Part shown: one piece after another, positions 1-13,613 of the stretch
How positions within the stretch are numbered: position 1 is the stretch's first letter
How the letters are laid out: every line of letters starts with the position of its first letter
DNA from: Jacaranda mimosifolia
Lineage: Eukaryota > Streptophyta > Magnoliopsida > Lamiales > Bignoniaceae
Direction: 5' to 3'
NCBI GenBank assembly: GCA_018894105.1
Contig: CM032122.1
Span: forward strand, 34,565,404-34,629,403
Length of the DNA: 64,000 nt
Program-made: the position numbers and the translations under genes
Notes under the pieces: generated by a model
The model's input: the letters and a program-made list of their open reading frames with translations, nothing else
Database searches by the model: none
Told to the model about the DNA's origin: nothing

Positions 1-269
1 AAAATCTTAGGACAAATTTAAGCCAATTCAAGATGGGCTCCTCGCCCAAGGGAGCCAAAGTCGACAAAAAACTTAATTAGTATACAAACCAATTCAAAAA
101 GCTAAAAGGTATAGGGAGAATAATTATTATGAATCGAGCTCTGACTCTATGTAAGCGTATTCTAAGAGCAGAAGCACAATGTAACATCAATTTTCGAAAA
201 TAACTCTGACTCAATCTCTATGTAGCGTCATCTAACGTCATTTATGAGAAGCTCCCTTCGACGTATGAA

Positions 270-1190
270 ATGCTGAGGACACAAACAAGATCTAGAGCTG
301 CAGAATCCAATGCTCCAGTGGCACCTTGAGACACAAAGAATAATCAACCGAATGTGCAATCCCACCCGACAATTGATCAAGCACCGAATGCATCCGCCAC
401 CAAAGGCAGCACCCTAGTAGCAAGCTTTGCTCCCTAGAGGACCAATGTTGAATGTTGTTGGCACTTTGGAAGTACCTTTACTCTACACAAGTTGTAGTCA
501 AAGCAGTGGCCCAATATGCTAATGAGCACCTCCCACAAGAGCAATCCCAATCCTCCTATTGGAGCCGAGAAACATCATCATCCACATAGAGGGACCAAAT
601 GCAGGGCGAATAAGGAATGAGACATGGCCCTTCTATCACCTCAATAAGTAGACGTGCAGTCTTCCTTTAGGTTGAGCAATCACAATAATTAACCATCATA
701 ATAGGAGTTCCTACTCGCTCCGCTGTCGCTCAACGGCCAAAAGGTGTAGAAGTGAATACCTTCTCTCACCTATCACTTTTTCTAGACATAGCCTCTTTAA
801 CTTGTCCATCTTGGCAGAGTCGTTCTCTTATGGCACGAATATCATGAACCTCTCAGAGTTCAATAGTATGAGTGATCTTAAAAAACACCTAGCCAACTTT
901 TTTACTCAAATGGAGTTCTATGATCTGAGTGAAGCTACTTACTATAAAGTGTTCCATACCATACTGACCAAAAGCATTTGACTTGGTTTAATCAGATCCA
1001 TCATCAACTAGGACTGCTAGCATAGCATTTCCTCCACAAATTTTCCACCAACCACAAGTACCCCAAGACGACAACCTAACTATTCACCATCAAGTAGAGA
1101 GATAGAGAAACCTTGAGGGACTACATCAATCAGTTTGTTCAAGCAATTCACGAGATTCCACATATCAACCAAGAGCTCCTTTCCAGTATT
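270..1190 (+). pseudogene. Decayed Ty3/gypsy retrotransposon gag fragment
   Basis: A start near 270 opens a short frame reading MLRTQTRSRAAESNAPVAP and then a stop, typical of a plant gypsy gag N-terminus. Further on, from about 850, frames read FTQMEFYDLSEATYYKVF and, after a shift, DYINQFVQAIHEIPHINQ. These resemble the conserved retrotransposon gag block that ends in a pattern like DYI-RF-QA-HE-P-IN. Several stops and frameshifts separate the blocks, so nothing is translatable. The sequence turns into plain AT-rich DNA after about 1190, so the pol region is absent. Bases 1-269 may be the leader of the same element. Family assignment is from remembered motif similarity. Confidence 0.6.
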
Positions 1191-3126
1191 AATAAATATT
1201 AAATACAAATAAATTCCAGTTCTAAAGAAATTATAAATATATGTTACTGAAATGTGCGATCATAAATTCCATTATATATTTATCTAGAAAGCTACTAAAG
1301 AAAGTAATTTCAATTTTAAAGAAATAAATACTTTCTACCTATATAATTTTATTTTACTATTTAATTACACACCCACGCGTATCAAGAATTTGTTAGAATT
1401 TGAACCACAACCTTATATATATAAAAATGAGAGCAGTACCACTAGACAGTCTCGACTAATTGGCCACTTAACACCAATATAATTGACCATTTGACACCAA
1501 TATAATTTTAATTATAATAGAGCAATTTTCATAATTTTGCCTTATTAAATTCTCTTTCACCAATAAAGAATCTAATTATATTGTATTTGGCAAAATCAAA
1601 TAAGTATGTAATTTATCAACTTTCTAATAATATAAAGTAGTAGGTAACTTAAAATTTAAAATGTCTCTAACAAGATTGAATCTTACACATGCAACTTTTA
1701 GCAACTAATCTAATAAAATGTATCATCTATTGAATTATTTGATACTTAATTACTAGAAGGGCGTCCAGCTGTACCTATGTAATTTCTAACTTCTAATTAA
1801 GAACAATATTGAAACCAAAAAAGAATCTATCTAAAATTGTTTAATTTATTTCTCTACCGTGTGTGTTTCTCGACCTTTTGTGCTTGACTTTCTTGTGAAA
1901 AATAAGAAAAATATAACTTGACCAATTCAACTCTTGAAATTAGTACATAACTATTAGTGAAAACTTGTAATTTTTTAAAAATGGTAAATTTCTGATAAAA
2001 GTTGGAAAGTAGAAAAATAGTACAAGTGGTTATAAAAGTGATAATTTTAGCTTTTTTATTACATTTGAATGCTAAAATCCAAATGCCCTTCAATCAAAAA
2101 CGTGTTTCATTTTTCAAAAAACAATTTCAAGGATCTAAAAACCGCTTTAAAAGTATTTACCTAAATATGACTAAAGCCATAAGCATCTCCAACTTTGTTT
2201 TTGACTTGTCCTAAAATTTAACTTGGTGTAAGAGAATTAGTAGCAGAATGGTACTGCAAAACTTGCCCAAAGTATTTAAATTCCAGCTACAAGTTAAAAG
2301 TCACTTTTTTCTTTATTTATTTATTTCAAAAGAATGCCTTTTAATTAGTCTACTTGTAGAAATTATTAAGAGGGTTTTGTGTTTGCTTATTCAAAAAGTC
2401 CAATTTTATGTGCTGCCGCAGCTGATCTATGACTAATTAAGTGGCTGTTCTACGTGTGGAATTTAAGAAATATGTAGAATATATTTAAAATACTTAATTA
2501 GGTTATTAATTTGTTGAGTTTACTAATTAGTTTTGATTATGAAAAAATTTATGTTTCAGTTGTGCTATGTATAAATTGTGGGTTCTAGCTATAATTAAGT
2601 GAACGCAACAATATCTAATTCCTACTTGATGAAGCCGATGTGGCAATTTGAAATACCCAAACTGCATGTTTATTTCAAGGTATTAAATTGGATATACTAT
2701 TTTATTCAGTATAATGTGAGGCACACTTTGTATGGTAGATGTTTATTATTATTTTCTCAATCAGATATCAATCTATTTATCATAGGACGAGACATCGGAT
2801 CCAAAAGGTAGGATATTCTCATCCAACATCATTTATCACTTATTCATAAAAGTAAAACGTAGGATTTTGAGGTAAAATAAAGTTCAATTAAACTATTTAA
2901 CTTCATGAACAAACAAAATTTATTTGAATAAATTCATCATTTTGTTTTATTTATATTATTAACAAATTAGACCCAAAAAAAATATAAAAAATTTAAATTT
3001 ATTAACAATTCATATTGAAGTATCCACAATAATTATTTTTGAGTTTTTGAATTGAAATGTATAATAATAAAATATATATTACAAATACAATTGTTGATGA
3101 TTAAACAAACACACTATTTTTCGACC
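1191..3126. other. AT-rich intergenic stretch, no gene seen
   Basis: Only short frames of 60-80 codons with no recognisable motif and no plausible splice continuation are present. Base composition is strongly A/T with homopolymer runs. No repeat boundary or promoter was identified. Confidence 0.6.
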
Positions 3127-3814
3127 TGTATGGCAACGAATTTAGTATGCGGGGGCTTTTCAACCTAAGAGTGGTAGGAATCGGAACCTACAACCAAATA
3201 GCAAACATCAGGCTAGCCGAAAGAGTCCTCGGCTAAGACCCTCCGAAGGTTAAATCAGTTTCTAAACTAAATTACGAAGTAAAATGAGCAAAGCAACGGC
3301 TTAATTATCAATGAATATCTTACCTTTTAGTTGAGAGAAATAAGTATTTATAGTGTATGCTCATTGGTGAAAAGACGAGAATCTCCTTAACAAGCTCTCA
3401 GCAGAATTCCCGGTGGTAGGGGCAATCATGGTCATTTCGACCAGAGCCCATGCTTTGCAACTGTTCACTGTGTCGATCCTTAAGCTCCACGGAGGGGGAG
3501 GTCGTGCTGCCATTAAATGCGGATGCGACAGCATTAATGGCGGAAGTGACACTGTCAAAGTATTAAATGCAGATAGACAGGTGGTTGGAGCGTATTTAAT
3601 GCAACATATGAGATGGTGCAGGCTGCCTCATTAGTCGCTAAACACCTGAGTCTGCTAATCTGATCGAACACTCATCTCGACCTCTTGAATTGAATTGGGG
3701 CCTAACTGAATAAGGCTCAATGGTAGGGACGCATCACGACCTCCAGGTCGAAACTAAATTGGGCCCGATAAATTTATTGGGATTTCAAAGTCTTAATGCG
3801 ATAATCCCATATCA
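3127..3814 (-). mobile_element. Probable solo LTR (gypsy-like), minus strand
   Basis: This block is clearly more GC-rich than its surroundings and starts and ends with TG...CA on either strand. Read on the minus strand it has an LTR-like order: an upstream region, a TATA box (ACTATAAATACT near 3345-3353), then a downstream part with CCTTCGGAGGGTCTTAG and a terminal CCATACA. No internal retrotransposon domain or second LTR is nearby, suggesting a solo LTR. A clean 5-bp target duplication is not visible at these ends, so the boundaries are approximate. Confidence 0.45.
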
Positions 3815-5472
3815 ATAATAACCCATCAAAATAACATATAATGACTATTATTTATTAATCTATCATTTAAATAATTTTATAAAATATATATAATATTGAT
3901 TTAATTATTTAATTTCATTACTCGTCTTATGAATCATTTTAAAGCAAATGGGAGTATGGGACCAAAGGGATGGGACTTGGGAGGTGGAGAAAGCTAAGAT
4001 ATAAGCCTAGCAATATACAGACATGCATAGGTTGGGGCTAAATAAGGTGAATGACATTAAGAGAAAGTGATTGAACCTGAAAGTAAAGTGACCACGGTTT
4101 TAGAACCTAGTTAGCCTGCCCTAGCTAGCTGCCTACCCACCTATTCTTGAATTAAATATATGGGTGGGTCTCAAATTTGTGACCAAAATTTTAAATCAAT
4201 CAATGCCATTAACGGTGACGCCTTGGTAGGTAAGTAATGTTTTTATTTTTATTTTTTATTTTTATTATTTTTTAAATTTAAAAAAATTGAGTTAAAAATT
4301 GGATAACTTATTAAAAAAATAATAATTATATATGATCTAACAGATTGCAAATGGAGAGAAATAGTAATAATAAAATAATATATATATATAAATTATTAAA
4401 AAATATATTTTGAGATGATCACATGAAAATAAACTGAAGTTTTGATGAAAATAGAGATAAATTTTTTTATAATTCATTTTCAAATATTAAAAATGAGTTT
4501 GAAAATATAAACAACAAACCCTATATTTTCTACTTCGTTAAATGTCTAATTAATATCTGCATTGTAAAAATAATAAGTGCTAAAAATTATTTGTCAGTTT
4601 TGATCCACTCTACAATTTATTCGACGAATTCTTCATATGTATTCGTGTATTTATTTTTTAAAAAAAAATGCATAAAATCAAGATCTAAGGTTAAAAAAGC
4701 AAAGATAATTAATGTTAAATAACAAAAGAGATCGATCAACACAACCAAATACTCCATTGCCATTCCATTTTAAGGGATTTTACATGAATATTGGAAAAAT
4801 GAAAAAAATAAAACAAATTATTCGGAGTTGTTAGTAAATAGTAATTAAGAAATATTATTTTACAAAACATTGAAAATGATACAATAAATTAAAAGAATAA
4901 AACAAAATTTGCATTCCTCACAGTCTGAAATCTGCTACTATTGTTGGTCGAGTATTTACAATTAATGTATATTTATGGGCATTAATTACTGTCTTAACCT
5001 TGCATGACCCGTAATTATTATAAAACAATAAAAAGTAAATTTCACTCAGTCCCCTAAACTGTAAAATAGTTCTTTTTTGGTAAATGACCCATCAATATCA
5101 TTATGTCGATCCTTTCTCTGAGGGGCACCGCTTCTTCCTGAAGTACGGATTATTTTGTCAATAACTATTTTTGCCGGTTATAAAGTGCATAAACATATAA
5201 AGTATTGACGTTATAAATTAAGGGTATATTTAACACGGTTTAAAAGGATAAATTGCAAAATTAAATCATAACTATAATGAATTCATATTGTAGTATCAAA
5301 ATTTGAGATAATATTAAAATAAAACTAAAATTTATTAAAAATAATTAAAAAAACAGCGAATATCAAAAAATATAATCAGCACTGATAATTACTTGCACAA
5401 GCATGACACCTGCATCGTGTTTCATGCATACGATGTGCAAGTGACATGCAATCAAGAGCCATGGCGCAAGAA
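3815..5472. other. AT-rich intergenic stretch, no gene seen
   Basis: Mostly A/T-rich sequence with simple ATT-type runs at 4245-4300 and a TA dinucleotide run near 4378-4392. No coding frame of note and no recognised transposon end was seen. Confidence 0.55.
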
Positions 5473-5770
5473 CCACTAAAGTTGATTGTATTTTTCAGTG
5501 ATTTAACGTCAACACGATGTAGGCACCATACTAACCACTAAAGCTGATTGTGTTTTCCAATGATTTAACGTCAACACAATGTAGGCACCATATTAACACA
5601 AACAATTCACTTATTGATCTGACACAAACAACCATCAAGCAAGCACCATACTAATGCAAACAAGTTCACCAATACTGACTGTAAGTATTTTTTATTGATA
5701 CGACACAAACAACGATCACGCAAGCACCATGCTAATGCAATCAATCACTGTATGTTACAATAATTTGACG
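5473..5770. repeat. Short degenerate tandem repeat
   Basis: A unit beginning CCACTAAAG and containing GATTTAACGTCAACACRATG and TAGGCACCATA occurs at 5473 and again at 5535 (62-bp spacing). Related GCAAGCACCAT-CTAATGCAA words recur near 5640 and 5720 with wider spacing. The copies have diverged, so this looks like an old minisatellite rather than a coding repeat. Confidence 0.6.
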
Positions 5771-6794
5771 CAAGCAACAATTGAGGTGTTAATTATATTT
5801 TTCGATAGTTGCTATCCTTTTTTTCAATTTTAATGACTATTAATCTTACCACTCAAAATTTCACTCAAAACTTCAATTCTATTATCCTTGTTATATAATT
5901 AATACAAATAAATGTGACCAAATCTAATTCTAATAAAAAATCCAATTCATATGCTAAAACCTACATAAAGATTATGAAGTCGCCAGAAATTTTTATTAGC
6001 ATATTTAATCAGTAATGTCTTTCAAAAATTGATAGTGTTGGCGATTTCATTACAAAAGATACACAAATTACTCACATATTCAATTGAGCATACTCAAGTA
6101 TTCAGGGTTACAATATGTGTTAAAAAGAATGAATCTTGGGCTAACTCAAATCCCAAAGACTAATTAAAAGATGAGAATGGCACAAAACTTCATATATAGA
6201 GAGATACAACGTATTTATTTCAACATCGCAGAACACTAACTTTATGAAAATTCTTAAATAAAAAATATTCCCAAATGAAAAAATTAAGAATGCGGTACAT
6301 AGATTATGAAATAAAGTGAAATCCATCAACAAAACTAAGCTATGCAGAATCTCCACACAGAAAACCAACAGGCCGGGAATGTGAAGCAAAAGGAGGAAAA
6401 TCCAGCTATCTTTCAGTTCTTTCTGCAGCAACACTTGCAAATAATCCTGTGAGGAAATCAGAAGACAGAAAAGAAAAATCTCCAAAATGGTTAACTGACA
6501 AGCTTTCACATGGGCATTTGACTTTCTTCAGAAACCAAATATAGCAAAGTAAATCTAGAGAAAAGATCCAAGACCATAATCTACAATCTCATCAGCCCTT
6601 CAGTTTCCATGCAGAGATACAATTTAACAGATTAAAGCTGGGTATAATCACAGAAAAATCCAAAAGGACAACAGAATCTAAAGAGAATCAGACAAGAAAA
6701 CAACAATATCTGAAGAATCTAGAATTATACATAGGTAGAATTATTTTCTTGAAACCAAACAAATAAAAAAGAAAAAATTAAAAACAGTAGATGG

Positions 6795-6985
6795 GCAAAA
6801 GCGTAGAGCTCCCTTCAATCCAAAGAAGGCTCCAACTTGGGTAATAGAAGCTCCTGACATATGCAAGCCACAAACCCATCCAGATATAATCTAAGTGTGG
6901 ATAGGGCTGAGGGATCCATAAATCAGCAGCTTGTTCTTCCCAGCAAGGTCCTCTATTGGACTTCAAGGAGCTCCACTCCCAAACC
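6795..6985 (-). ncRNA. MIR159: MIR159 precursor hairpin
   Basis: On the minus strand, positions 6824 down to 6804 read TTTGGATTGAAGG followed by GAGCTCTA, which as I recall it is the canonical 21-nt plant miR159a. The opposite arm, at about 6973-6953 on the same strand, reads GAGCTCCTTGAAGTCCAATA and pairs with it as the star strand. The intervening ~130 nt can fold into the long MIR159/MIR319-type stem, including the CAAGCTGCTGATTTATGG and GCATATGTCAGGAGCTTC segments that face each other. miR159 directs cleavage of GAMYB-class MYB mRNAs in plants. The arm order (star 5', mature 3') is that of MIR159. No intact protein-coding gene overlaps it. Confidence 0.93.
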
Positions 6986-7507
6986 CCACTTCTCTGATCA
7001 ACCTTAGCTAGGCAAAACCATATATATATATATAATCTTACAATAAACAAACCCATACCCATGTAAGAAAAAACAAGTGGGTCAACCCTGAAATCCTTAT
7101 GAAGCTCATACAAGAAAAATAAAAATAAAAAACATACGAAACATAGTAGAGGTCAATGGACAAGAATCTTGCTGATCAGAACGTAGAAGACAAGAAAAAA
7201 ACCACTGATCTAGTAAGATGTTTTCATGGATACTCCAGATCTAAGAGTATCAAGATCCATGTAGCAGCCCAAAAACCCATGGATATATGTACAGATCCAT
7301 GAGCTTGATCAGATGCATATAGTACTTGAGCTTCTGTCATGTTATGAAGAACCCCAGACAGAAGAAGAAGCTCTATACTTGAATTTGAATATCTTTATAC
7401 ATATGCTGCGGCTAGACTAAAAACCCTATCCAAAGAAAGAAGTTGGAAACCCTAGCCAAAAGCGAGAGTTAGAGACCTGGAGTTGAAATGAGGGTTAAGG
7501 GTGTGAG

Positions 7508-7524
7508 CACTATATATAAAGGAA
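7508..7524 (-). promoter_or_regulatory. Candidate TATA box of the MIR159 transcription unit
   Basis: The minus strand reads CCTTTATATATAGTGC here, about 530 nt upstream of the hairpin. A pyrimidine-rich leader with CTCTAACTCTCGC follows about 45 nt downstream, compatible with a transcription start near 7475-7490. The word is nearly palindromic, so orientation is inferred from the neighbouring hairpin. Confidence 0.5.
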
Positions 7525-7993
7525 GGGATTGCTGATAAGAAATGGTAAGTTGAGAGAAAATGGTAAGGTGGGGTGGGGGCCAGGTGGGGCTGTTTCCCTG
7601 CAATCTACTATTACCACACTGAAAAGTCTTTCTTGGGAAGCGTCTTTGGATTAATTGATTAGATTCCCTTCAAAATCACATGCGTTTGTCATCAAAACGA
7701 TGCCCACAAGAAAAAGAGAGAGAAAATACCACCTGCACAGCTGCACACCCCTTCCCCAGTAGCCCTACCCCCAACTCCCCACCTCCAAGATTTTAATTGA
7801 TAGGCTTTTTTTAACGTTACCTTTGACTGAAAACAGGGTGGGAAGGGGGGGGTTTTGGGAATACCAATTACAAACAATATAAAAATAGTCGTTGCATAGA
7901 TGTTTTCACACAATTACCATGTCAAAAGACAGACTTTTTTTTCATAGAGGGAAAGTAGGGAAAGACACCCAGTATAGCAATCTTTTTTTAGTG

Positions 7994-8200
7994 TAATTAT
8001 ACGAGTTTTTGTGGTTGTGAAATCTTCAATTCAAATTATAATTGTTGTTTAAAATGTGAGCTTGTCATTACAGTCCCAGCAAAAAAAATTTGACATAATT
8101 ATAAGAGTTTTTGTCGTCGCAGAATATCTAATTCAAATTATAGTTACTATCCAAAAAGTTAATTCGTCATTACAGCCCAATTAAAGTGTTAATCAGCTGA
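7994..8200. repeat. Two-copy degenerate direct repeat (about 102 bp)
   Basis: The word TAATTATA-GAGTTTTTGT at about 7994 recurs at about 8096. In both copies it is followed by similar ATTCAAATTATA and CGTCATTACAG/TGTCATTACAG sequence. The rest of 7560-8600 shows nothing coding. Confidence 0.5.
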
Positions 8201-8599
8201 AATTTCTTCAACACAAAAGTAATTAGTTCACGAATTACTATCGCAAGTAGGTTCAAACTGTGCCCTCCTTGTTGGAATTAATAAGGTGAGGATTTTATCC
8301 AACTAAACTACCATATCGATGGTAAGTATATATACATTTTGTTGATATATGTATATGTAATATAATTTTTATCATTGGAGATATGTAAAAATTAAATGCA
8401 AAGCTTTTTCACAAAGTTACCATTCTCCGTCCAACATTGCGGAATGGGGAAAGTGCATTTGCTGCCAATGACCTTTCCAACTGTATTTCATTGTCTGAAT
8501 GCTCTTTGTGTTTAAAGGGTGGGGGGCCGGGATTAGGTCACAGACACTGTGCAAGGTACAATGTTCAGGCTATGCTTTTGTTTCGTTTTGTTCAGCGGT

Positions 8600-11500
8600 A
8601 GTTCGACGGCATTGTTCTGGAAATATATATTTTTGAAGAAATAATTTTATATATATATAAATAAAAAATTTATTCATTTTATCTTTGAAGGTAATTAAAT
8701 TAAATATTTTGTTCCTTAAATTATATTGTAGTGAAAATACTGTTTTAAACAAAATTCACAACATTTGCTTCCCTAAATTATATCATGTAACAGTAATTGC
8801 TTTTCATAAAAACAGTTCTCACAAGAGGTTTATTCATATTTATTCTTTTTGTTTTTTCTTCTTTTGTTTGGGTTTTACTTTAAATTTTTTTATTGTTTTC
8901 AGTTTCAGTATAGTGAGTGATTGTTAATATATTATTAAAGTTATATGATGATTTGCATTTGATTAAGTTTTGTAGAGTACCATCTAGACATCTAGTATTT
9001 TGATTTACAAACTTTTATGTAAATTTCATGTTAATAATGTCAGTTTAAAAGTTTAAAATTCATGATTGATTTACAGTCTTCAATTCAATTATAATACCAT
9101 GTAAATGTGATTATTGATATTAATATATATTTTAAGGTTAACTAATTTTTATTTTTATTTTAAAGATTTTAGAAGTAAGTTTAGGATTTTAGGTCTGAAT
9201 TGATTGTGTTTTCATTCTCATTTACTGTTTTCATTGTTTTATAATGTGTTTTCATTTTATCATTATTTTACGTGTGGAAATAAAAATATAATTTATTGTG
9301 AATTGTGAAAATTTTGAAAAAAAATACATTGAAATTAATATTTTAATGTAATATTATTAACTATTATTATTATTTAATTGATTATGGGCTTCGTTTTTTT
9401 GAAAAGATACAAAAAAATAATTATTTAATAAGTTAGTAGATGATGATATGATGAAAAATTAATATTAAATTTTATATGGTTCTATTGTCTTGGAATGATT
9501 AAAAAAAATTAATATTTTATTATTCGGAATTTTAATTATTTTTAAATTAATAGGTATTGTAGACTTTTTATAGGTATAAATAAATAAAAGTTGATGGTGC
9601 TTTCATTGAAAATTATACAAACAATGGCATTTTTTGTTTTCGAAATAATATAAAATGAGAAAATTGTGCTATAGAACACAACAAATCCAGTACTTAGTTT
9701 TTATTTTTCTTTTCAATATTTGAAATTACCAAATTAAATTTCTTAAAGTCAATAAGTGATTGATTATTGCCAAATTAATATTTTTTAATTTTTTTAGAAT
9801 TTCAAGAAGTGATTGGTTATTATATTTTTACAAAATAATTATAAGGATAAAATTGGGGTAGGTAGGTTAGAGGTGGTTGGGATGGGGAAAAAAAGATGAA
9901 AAAGAAATATAAAAATGGTGAAAAATAAAATGAAAAAGATTGGGGAAAAGTATCAATCAGAGTTTCTTAGATCTGGAAATTGGAGTGCATGATAATTTAG
10001 GGGTATATGATATAAAATTTTATTTAGGAAATATTAGTATTAGTGGTGTAAGACACCTACTCTGTTATTAAAATAAAAATAATAAACAAAATTTGAAGAA
10101 ACTCTTTTTTATAGATTCTTCTGGTTTTCAAAAAATCACAAATTTCTCACATAATATGAAATGTTAAATGTTTGAATTGTAACAAACTCATAATTAATGT
10201 ACGTATATATAAATAAATAAATAAGAGAACGTTGTTTGCATGTTTAATTAAGTACATCTCAAGAGATGGCTAATATAAGCAACACAAATAATGAGCTATA
10301 TTTTTTGTTTATTATTGTAATAATTGTGATGTATTTTTCTTTCTTGATTTAATTAACGAAATGTAATAAATACAATAAATCCATATGCAGTAAATTAGGT
10401 CAAACAAAATATTGATGGAGATTTGATTTGACTAATCAACCAAAACTAATCTCACTAGTTACTTGCCAACTATAAACCACTTATAATAAAATTCCTTGGC
10501 CATTAAGTATGAGTACATAAAATCTAGATTAATAATAATGCCATATGTGATTACTTAGAGCATTATTTTTATGAAATTTTAAGTTCTAATCAAATCACCA
10601 ATCATCACATGGATGTACATAACCTTGTCCCTGTTATGTGATCTACATATTTTTCACATTGCAAGTTTGTTAATTATATATAATGTTGAGGTATACTGAT
10701 GATGACAGTATGGATTTTCTATTATATTTTATTTTTTATTTTATTTTACGTATATATGTAAAATACATTATATATTTTTTATTAAAAAAATTAATTTAAA
10801 ATTAAATATACTTTGAGAATAAAAGATAAAAAATAAAATGAAATAGAGATTCGAAAACATATTCACCAGTAAGAAGAAAAAAGAGTTTATGTTGACAATC
10901 AATAAATATGTAAAATTAAGTGAGAGAATATATTTACTTAATATGAATGAGTTTTTCTTCCTTCATTGGCAAATCTTTGATTAAAACATACAAATTCCTG
11001 TGATTCCCCAGCGAAAAATGTTGACTATTAAAAAAGAAGTTGTGTGATTTATTTATTTATCTTGGACAAAATGAATAAAAAAATAGCTATATCTAAAATG
11101 TCGATTAATGAAAGATGGGTAAAACAAAATTGTACCATTAGTTTTGATATTAGTTTCAATTATTATAATAAATAACAACAGTATATATTAATTCAAAATT
11201 TCTTTTGAACCGCTAATTAATCATGAAAATTCTTTTGAGAAGATTTGTTGGTCTACCTTTTTCTTCATCCACGTACCAATACGTACAGGCGTCTGAATCA
11301 TTATGTTTGCTTCAGCTAATGTCCAACACTTTTCAACTCCTTTTCAGAATTATATATACCTAGATAATATATGTATATATAAAATATGAATAATTTTGAT
11401 TATAATTTATAAAGCCAATTAAGTAAATTAATTAAAGATGATTCAATAAATTAAATTAATTAAGTAAGTAAAAAGACTGGAGTGGTCAAAGACAATTTAA

Positions 11501-11733
11501 GTCTCTAAAAAAGGGCAGATAAACTCTAATAAGACTAAACCCATCAAAATGAAAAATTATAAATACAAAGCTCCATAAGAAACTTGAATATAAGAAATCA
11601 TTCGCAAAAATCATTAACTTGCAAAAACTTCCAAAAAATAGAGATTTCTCTGCACGTATTTCAAATAAAAAGAACCAACAAATTGTTGTCCTCCAAAAAG
11701 AACCCCAATCTATTTGCGAACAGCAGCAATATA
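8600..11733. other. Long AT-rich intergenic stretch, no gene seen
   Basis: This 3-kb stretch is extremely A/T-rich with many homopolymer runs. No frame exceeds about 80 codons with sensible composition, and no RNA gene or clear transposon terminus was recognised. Confidence 0.55.
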
Positions 11734-12394
11734 TAGACCCGACAATTGAGTACCCCCAGGTAACCCAATGACGAGTAACAATGAATTGAGTGTAAATTTA
11801 TCCATTTTTTATTGGGTACGAGGTAGGAGACTTGTTACCGTCCTAACGAGTAACAAGTAACCCATGGGTACCCTTTTTTTTTTTTATATTTAAAAGTAAA
11901 TTAATACCCAACTTGTAACTTACATGATGTTATTCAAATATTAACTAAATAAAACTATATAAAAAAAAAGACTACAAATTTCAAACATTAAATTGAACAA
12001 ATACCTAAAGCATATTAATAATATTGTAGTTTAAAACTTACATCTTAATATTTAAAATCTACCAAATTTAAAGTACATCATATTCAAATGTTCAAACTTA
12101 AATTCTATTATATGCCAAATATAATTACTCAAAAGTTCAAACTTTTTGTTATTTAGGGTTTTTTTTTAGGATATAATTTTTAATTTTATTTGGTATAAAT
12201 ATTTATATGTAAATATATATAATATATATTTATATATACAAGTTACTCATGGATACCCACGGGCCAGACCAAAAAGCAGCGGGTAAATTGGGTATGAGTA
12301 AAATTAGCCGCAATTTTTTGGGTTGAAAAAATAAGACCCATTACCCGTATTTTTTTGGGTACCCACATATATGGATTGAATTTTGTCAGGTCTA
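11734..12394. mobile_element. hAT-type non-autonomous element with 8-bp target duplication
   Basis: The left end reads TAGACCCGACAATTGAGTAC and the right end, reverse complemented, reads TAGACCTGACAAAATTCAAT, forming an imperfect terminal inverted repeat. The flanks are GCAATATA (11726-11733) and TCAATATA (12395-12402), an 8-bp direct repeat with one mismatch, the length expected for hAT insertion. The 661-bp interior holds GGGTACCC-type words and no coding frame, so it would depend on a transposase in trans. Confidence 0.65.
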
Positions 12395-12402
12395 TCAATA
12401 TA

Positions 12403-13613
12403 CATCTAATTAACAATAGTCATTGGTAATTTTTGGCTAATGCGGGATACACCTAAATAAGATTCAGAAGATTTTAATTTGTCTAGTAACTGATATTAAA
12501 CTAATTTTTTTAGCTTAATTGTATTGGATATTGTTATTTAAATTTAATATATGGTGTTGGTGGCTAGTTGAAAATAATAGAAGGAAAACTTTCAGATTGA
12601 GGAGTAGATATTTCACTTTTTTGAAAAGATTCAAACTTATTGTAGTAGAATTTATTATTAGTCCATAACAACACCATTGACCTGTTCCAACAAAATATAG
12701 CAACTGATAACATTGTACAACTCCACAAATTCTTGATAATTTTTGCATTCAAAGCTCCATCACAAGAATACTTTCCTTCAACTAATAAAATTCAATAAGT
12801 TTTTTCATTATGTTTTGATTATATTATTTGAATTTTGTAATTTTATATCAAATTATAAATGTAATTTTAAAATTAAATTAATAATTAAGAACATAATTGA
12901 TAACTCAAAATTTAGTACAACATGATGTAATCGTTATTTTAAGTATGTAAGAATTAAGATACCTTTTATTTCTTATACAATATAGATATATCTACATTAT
13001 TTATAAAGCATGGGGGTGTTAGAGTAATTACCTGATTCATTTTATTTAATATATTAACTAAGTTAATGATATAAATGAAATGTCCACATAAAAAAATGTG
13101 TCACTTTTCTTCTTCTCTCTTCTATATTATATTTTCTCTTTTCCCCTTAAGTTCTTCTTCTTCTTCTCTCTCTCTCTCTCTAACTAGTTACTTCACATCG
13201 TAAATTCACACAAATTCATTTAAATAATATCAATAATATATTATCGTGAAATACATTGTTATGTAAAATTAATAAATATTTTTATTTTTACATATATTAA
13301 ATTTTTAACTACACAATTACCAATCTAATAAAGATAAATTCGTCAAGCCCAGTTGCGCGGCCTTGTGATCCTAGCGGGGGCAACGTGGGAGCCAAAACAA
13401 TTTTGGTTGCACTAATTCTAGCTCTAGATAAGGAACGAGTCATAAGGGGTGAGTTCGAGGTAGCAGAAATACTCAAATTAGATTGGGGATGATTTCCTTG
13501 CCCAAATAATAATAATAATAATAATAATAAAGAAAGATTGATCACATAAGAAATTATATGGCTTTGTTCACTAGCATTTTGGCCATTTTCTAGAAATTTT
13601 TTTAGGAGAATGA
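12403..13613. other. Intergenic stretch with microsatellites
   Basis: No supported gene. Simple repeats include a CTT/CT tract at about 13148-13181 and an AAT tract at about 13507-13530. A less AT-rich patch at 13330-13480 has no clear coding signal. Small frames at 12515-12750 lack any known motif. Confidence 0.5.

Noticed and set aside
6141..7113. Minus-strand frames of 122 and 111 codons as protein genes
   Set aside because: The second spans the MIR159 hairpin, and the first is leucine/phenylalanine-rich AT-driven sequence downstream of it.
7160..7180. miR172-like word (AGAATCTTGCTGATCAG)
   Set aside because: It differs from miR172 in the middle and end, and no complementary arm lies within 250 bp.
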